Positions 5,380 through 7,702 of a DNA stretch of 7,702 bases are shown here, piece after piece. Origin of the DNA: Methanothrix sp. (GTDB lineage: Archaea > Halobacteriota > Methanosarcinia > Methanotrichales > Methanotrichaceae); assembly GCA_003162615.1 (NCBI GenBank), contig PMNG01000083.1, positions 14,776 through 22,477 on the forward strand, in the 5' to 3' direction. The notes beneath the pieces were generated by a model that was not told the DNA's origin, searched no databases, and saw nothing but the letters and a program-made list of their open reading frames with translations. Position 1 is the stretch's first letter. Every line of letters starts with the position of its first letter. The position numbers and the translations under genes were made by a program.

Positions 5380-5478
5380 CTAGGTATCGAATTGATAGAG
5401 TCTTGCATTTCCAGCGGCATTGGCAACTAACGCTAACATCAAATGCAACACGACCAATGCCACCGCTGAATGCCTCAT
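5380..5478 (-). CDS. Signal-peptide mini-ORF, possible truncated secreted protein or small peptide
   Basis: A 32-codon frame that starts MRHSAVALVVLHLMLALVA and then NAAGNARLYQFDT before a TAG. The N-terminus is a clear Sec signal peptide shape (Arg2, a long hydrophobic core, small residues ANAAG at the cleavage region), while the remaining cargo is only about 10 residues. A minus-strand TATA-like ATATATAAAG near 5551-5561 lies about 75 nt upstream. No good ribosome binding site is seen. Beyond the stop, another frame continues for about 15 codons, so this may be the decayed 5' end of a secreted-protein gene like those at 3161 and 4194; alternatively it makes a tiny exported peptide. The frame overlaps the interleaved inverted repeats at 5403-5468. 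Confidence 0.35.
   Translation of the reverse strand: MRHSAVALVVLHLMLALVANAAGNARLYQFDT
5403..5468. repeat. Two interleaved inverted repeats (pseudoknot or alternative hairpins)
   Basis: TTGCATTT (5403-5410) pairs with AAATGCAA (5441-5448). CAGCGG plus CATTGG (5412-5423) pairs with CCAATG (5454-5459) plus CCGCTG (5463-5468), leaving a 3-nt bulge. The arms alternate A1-B1-A2-B2, so the two stems cannot both be simple hairpins: they would make an H-type pseudoknot or switch between two folds. Confidence 0.5.
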
Positions 5479-5658
5479 GCTCTTATCTTGGTCCTTCTAT
5501 ATTCTGGATCGAAAATGGGGATTCATAAAAACCCGCTAAATCCCGCATGTTCTTTATATATTCTTGATAAAGGCATGGCCCCGAAACCTGAGGTTATTAG
5601 GAATCCTCGAATGATGCATCAAATATATAATACTATATAAACTATAATTATATTGTTT

Positions 5659-5709
5659 CAAAAACTTTATATTGCATAACAACAAGTATTTTTTAAGTCT
5701 ACGTACGTA
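5659..5709 (+). promoter_or_regulatory. BRE/TATA promoter and TACGTACGTA palindrome for the caspase-domain gene
   Basis: CAAAAAC (5659-5665) followed by TTTATATT (5666-5673) fits a purine-rich BRE plus TATA box. This predicts transcription starting near 5695, about 43 nt before the ATG at 5738. A perfect 10-bp palindrome TACGTACGTA (5700-5709) lies just after the predicted start, a common place for an archaeal repressor to bind. The operator role is inferred. Confidence 0.5.
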
Positions 5710-5737
5710 TTGGCTTTAGCTTCGTGAGTTGTTGTGT

Positions 5738-7501
5738 ATGAGGTGGCTATTAGTGGCGGCAATAGTGACTATGGCGCTCACATACTGCATAGAAGCTGCT
5801 GTCGATGATAATGCAACTATAATAAGTTCTTATCAGGATTCACTGAATATATTAGCAAACAAGGACATTATTAATAATCGAGAAGCTGAGGATCTAAATG
5901 CTAACTGCGGTGATTTGACAGCTCAACCAACTGTTGAACCCGATACTAGTAATACTAATGATTCATATAGGCTCCTCAAAGAAAGATTAAACGAAAATTT
6001 AAATTACATTAATAATTCAAAAAATAGCTTAAATTTTAACGTACCAAGCGGTATTTCCACATCAGGTTTAGGAGAACTTTTTAATATCGATACAAATAGC
6101 GACTTCCTCAACGAAAAAAATCATGCTGATAACAGCTCCAAGAACGATGCCTTGTTAGGGAGTTCTAACGCTGCTTCAAACATCAACTCGAAATTCGAAT
6201 ATCTTTACGAAAGGAGCCACGTCGACCGGGTTCTCGGAGGAAAAGATCCGGTAGCGAGTCAGGATGCCGCATCGGATATAAATTCAAAACTGGGATACCT
6301 TTTCGAAAATAGTCGATCTGACAAGAACAATGCAGGCCAGGTCCAGATCACGAGTTCGGATGTCGGTTCAAGTATAAACTCGAAATTAGGCTACGCTTAC
6401 GAATATAGGAGGTATGACAGGGGGGTAAAAACAGAAAAAGTTACAGGTTCCGATATAGCTTCGAACATAAACTCAAAACTGGGATACATCTATGAAAATA
6501 GCCGACCTGACAAGAGCTTAAAAAACAAATTTCTGATCGCGAGTCCGAATGTAGCTTCAGATACAGACTCGATAATTGGCGGCCTCTACCACATGGGAAT
6601 GTATCAAAATGATAGTAATGCTCCAGGAAAAACCTTTTCTAACCAGGGAATTGTTTCGCTGCTAAACTCAAACTTAGACCGCATTTGCATTCAGATCGAT
6701 CCATACAATATTTCACGATCTGATGGATCTTTAGTTGAAAATTGGTTCAACAATGAAGAATTCTATCCACTTGAGCCTGACCTTTTTCATTCAAATGCCT
6801 TTAGAGATCTCTCGTTGCAATGGGGCAAAAAGCTTTCTTCTCACAAGAACTATGCAGTTGTTGTGGGAATCAATAACTATGATGATCGTAAAGGCCTTCA
6901 TGCGTCAGAAAACGATGCTAATTACCTTGGAAGTCTCCTCAAGTCTCTTGGATATGAAGTCATTACTCTCACGGATGGAGCGGAGATTAAACCGACAAAG
7001 CATAATATCCTGGAAGGAGCACTAAAAGAGATAAGCCTCAAGAAGGATAGGGGGAATGTTGTCCTTTACTTTTCGGGACACGGAGAAGTGGATAATAAAG
7101 GCAATTTTTATATCATCCCTCAAGACGGAGATGGAGACTTGTCATCATACATTAGTGAGGATGAGGTCAATCAATATCTGAAAGGCATGAAGAACCTGGC
7201 CATTATTATAGATGCCTGTAATAGCGGTGCATTTAAGGTAGCTGCTGATAAAGATCAGTTGATATTGACTTCTTCAAACGAGAATGAACCCAGCAACGAA
7301 AACTGGACTGCACCTGTCAGTGTATTCACGTACTACCTTTGCCAATCTATAGAAGAAGAAGGCAAAGTAAACAAAGAAATAATCATGCAGAAGGCTTTCA
7401 GCAGAGCATACAACGACACGCTCATGTGGTCCACCAATCATCTGGTACGTCAGACTCCATGTAAAGTGGATACTACAAACGGGCAATACTACTTGAACTA
7501 A
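5738..7501 (+). CDS. Exported repeat protein with C-terminal caspase-like (peptidase C14) domain
   Basis: A 587-residue protein. Residues 1-20 (MRWLLVAAIVTMALTYCIEA) form a Sec signal peptide, so the caspase-type domain should act outside the membrane. Residues about 75-345 hold about eight imperfect repeats of 31-33 residues, best seen as INSKLGYxYENSRxDK in the middle units. Residues about 371-587 are a caspase/metacaspase-fold domain: YAVVVGINNYDD strand, H448 in YFSGHGE and C494 in IIIDACNSG as the catalytic dyad, both intact. The family cleaves proteins with an active-site Cys; the actual target is unknown. Eight N-X-S/T sequons are present, two of them inside the caspase domain (Asn522, Asn559). 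The ATG at 5738 is chosen over in-frame TTG codons at 5729 and 5732 because it begins the signal peptide directly and has GTGAG 9 nt upstream. The gene is monocistronic as far as the window shows, with its own promoter and a 3' hairpin. Confidence 0.88.
   Translation: MRWLLVAAIVTMALTYCIEAAVDDNATIISSYQDSLNILANKDIINNREAEDLNANCGDLTAQPTVEPDTSNTNDSYRLLKERLNENLNYINNSKNSLNFNVPSGISTSGLGELFNIDTNSDFLNEKNHADNSSKNDALLGSSNAASNINSKFEYLYERSHVDRVLGGKDPVASQDAASDINSKLGYLFENSRSDKNNAGQVQITSSDVGSSINSKLGYAYEYRRYDRGVKTEKVTGSDIASNINSKLGYIYENSRPDKSLKNKFLIASPNVASDTDSIIGGLYHMGMYQNDSNAPGKTFSNQGIVSLLNSNLDRICIQIDPYNISRSDGSLVENWFNNEEFYPLEPDLFHSNAFRDLSLQWGKKLSSHKNYAVVVGINNYDDRKGLHASENDANYLGSLLKSLGYEVITLTDGAEIKPTKHNILEGALKEISLKKDRGNVVLYFSGHGEVDNKGNFYIIPQDGDGDLSSYISEDEVNQYLKGMKNLAIIIDACNSGAFKVAADKDQLILTSSNENEPSNENWTAPVSVFTYYLCQSIEEEGKVNKEIIMQKAFSRAYNDTLMWSTNHLVRQTPCKVDTTNGQYYLN
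5969..6760 (+). repeat. About eight tandem 32-residue (96-nt) coding repeats in the caspase-domain gene
   Basis: Numbering from the ATG at 5738, the residue aligned to the Ile of INSK falls at 84 (L), 117, 149, 181, 213, 244, 276 (T) and 309 (L), intervals of 33, 32, 32, 32, 31, 32 and 33. The four central units (149-244) are obvious: each has (I)NSK, an aromatic pair (Y or F) and a basic/Asp end such as ENSRSDK. The outer units are degenerate but keep register, for example NIDTNSDFLNEKNHAD in the second and LNENLNYINNS in the first. The repeat does not match a family I know; 32 residues would suit a solenoid or stalk. Confidence 0.75.
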
Positions 7502-7509
7502 TTTGTTTT

Positions 7510-7576
7510 AGCTTGGAGGACTTCTTTATATATTGTTTCCTCCAAGAGCTCAAGATGTTGGAGGTTTCCCATTTTT
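7510..7576 (+). terminator. 3' hairpin after the caspase-domain gene, with a T run downstream
   Basis: CTTGGAGGA (7512-7520) and TCCTCCAAG (7538-7546) form a perfect 9-bp stem, extendable outward through AGCT/AGCT with one bulge, 10 nt after the stop codon. The loop contains TTTATATA. The nearest T run, ATTTTTA, is at 7571-7577. TTTTAGCTT occurs both before the hairpin (7506-7514) and at 7573-7581. A transcription end is likely; the remaining 125 bp of the window show no supported gene. Confidence 0.45.
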
Positions 7577-7702
7577 AGCTTAAGGTATTTATCGATACCA
7601 ACGATAATATTAATGTAATGAAAACGAACACTATGGAAACAATTTGTTGGTCAAATAGGCTGCCCTTTTGATGGGAGAATACTAGTATAACGATTCCAAA
7701 TT

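Larger units (their letters stand above)
4840..5728. other. A+T-rich gene-poor region of about 890 bp with several structured elements
   Basis: No long reading frame is present on either strand. What can be seen: an AAGAAGA/TCTTCTT hairpin at 4860-4881; a strong orphan Shine-Dalgarno at 5187-5194 with an 8-codon frame; a 17-bp inverted repeat at 5233-5299; interleaved inverted repeats at 5403-5468; a minus-strand signal-peptide mini-ORF at 5380-5478 with a possible TATA box near 5553-5561; and the caspase gene promoter near 5659-5709. The part from 4882 to 5186 shows nothing I can name. Such a mix suggests decayed genes plus regulatory RNA or DNA elements. Confidence 0.5.

Noticed and set aside
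5729..5737. TTG at 5729 as start of the caspase-domain protein
   Set aside because: It would add MLC before a signal peptide that begins well at the ATG 5738; GTGAG is directly adjacent to the TTG, which is too close to act as its ribosome binding site.
6735..7025. Plus-strand frame of 96 codons within the caspase-domain gene
   Set aside because: An out-of-frame shadow of the caspase region, which is certain in its own frame.
7618..7671. 17-codon frame starting MKTNTMETICW after the caspase gene
   Set aside because: Too short, no ribosome binding site or promoter, and no recognisable features.

Overview
The window looks archaeal, most likely from a methanogen of the order Methanosarcinales (Methanothrix-like is my best guess, an inference and not a match). 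The reasons are TATA-box promoters placed about 25 nt before start codons (leaderless style), a MutS-family ATPase of archaeal type, a fused two-domain NAD(P)HX repair enzyme next to moaC, and a set of exported proteins full of N-X-S/T glycosylation sequons.

Left part (1 to about 3000) is compact, balanced in base composition and housekeeping in content. It holds the 3' part of a MutS-type ATPase gene (+), a small single-pass membrane protein gene (+), and a convergent two-gene operon on the minus strand: nnrDE-type NAD(P)H-hydrate epimerase/dehydratase followed 4 nt later by moaC for molybdopterin/tungstopterin synthesis.

Right part (about 3050 to 7702) is clearly more A+T rich, with long gene-poor gaps and genes for exported proteins only. 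On the minus strand are a secreted protein whose signal-peptide segment lies in a different frame from its body (an apparent one-base frameshift in a T run), a second secreted seven-sequon protein, and a 32-codon ORF that is little more than a signal peptide. On the plus strand is a 587-residue exported protein with about eight tandem repeats of about 32 residues followed by a caspase/metacaspase-type (peptidase C14) domain with its His and Cys intact. The roughly 890 bp gap before this gene holds a 17-bp inverted repeat, two interleaved inverted repeats that cannot both form simple hairpins, an orphan Shine-Dalgarno plus 8-codon mini-ORF, and a good BRE/TATA promoter for the caspase gene.

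The most notable points are the exported repeat-plus-caspase protein, the split signal peptide gene, and the structured gap between them. No tRNA, rRNA, CRISPR array or complete insertion sequence was seen.
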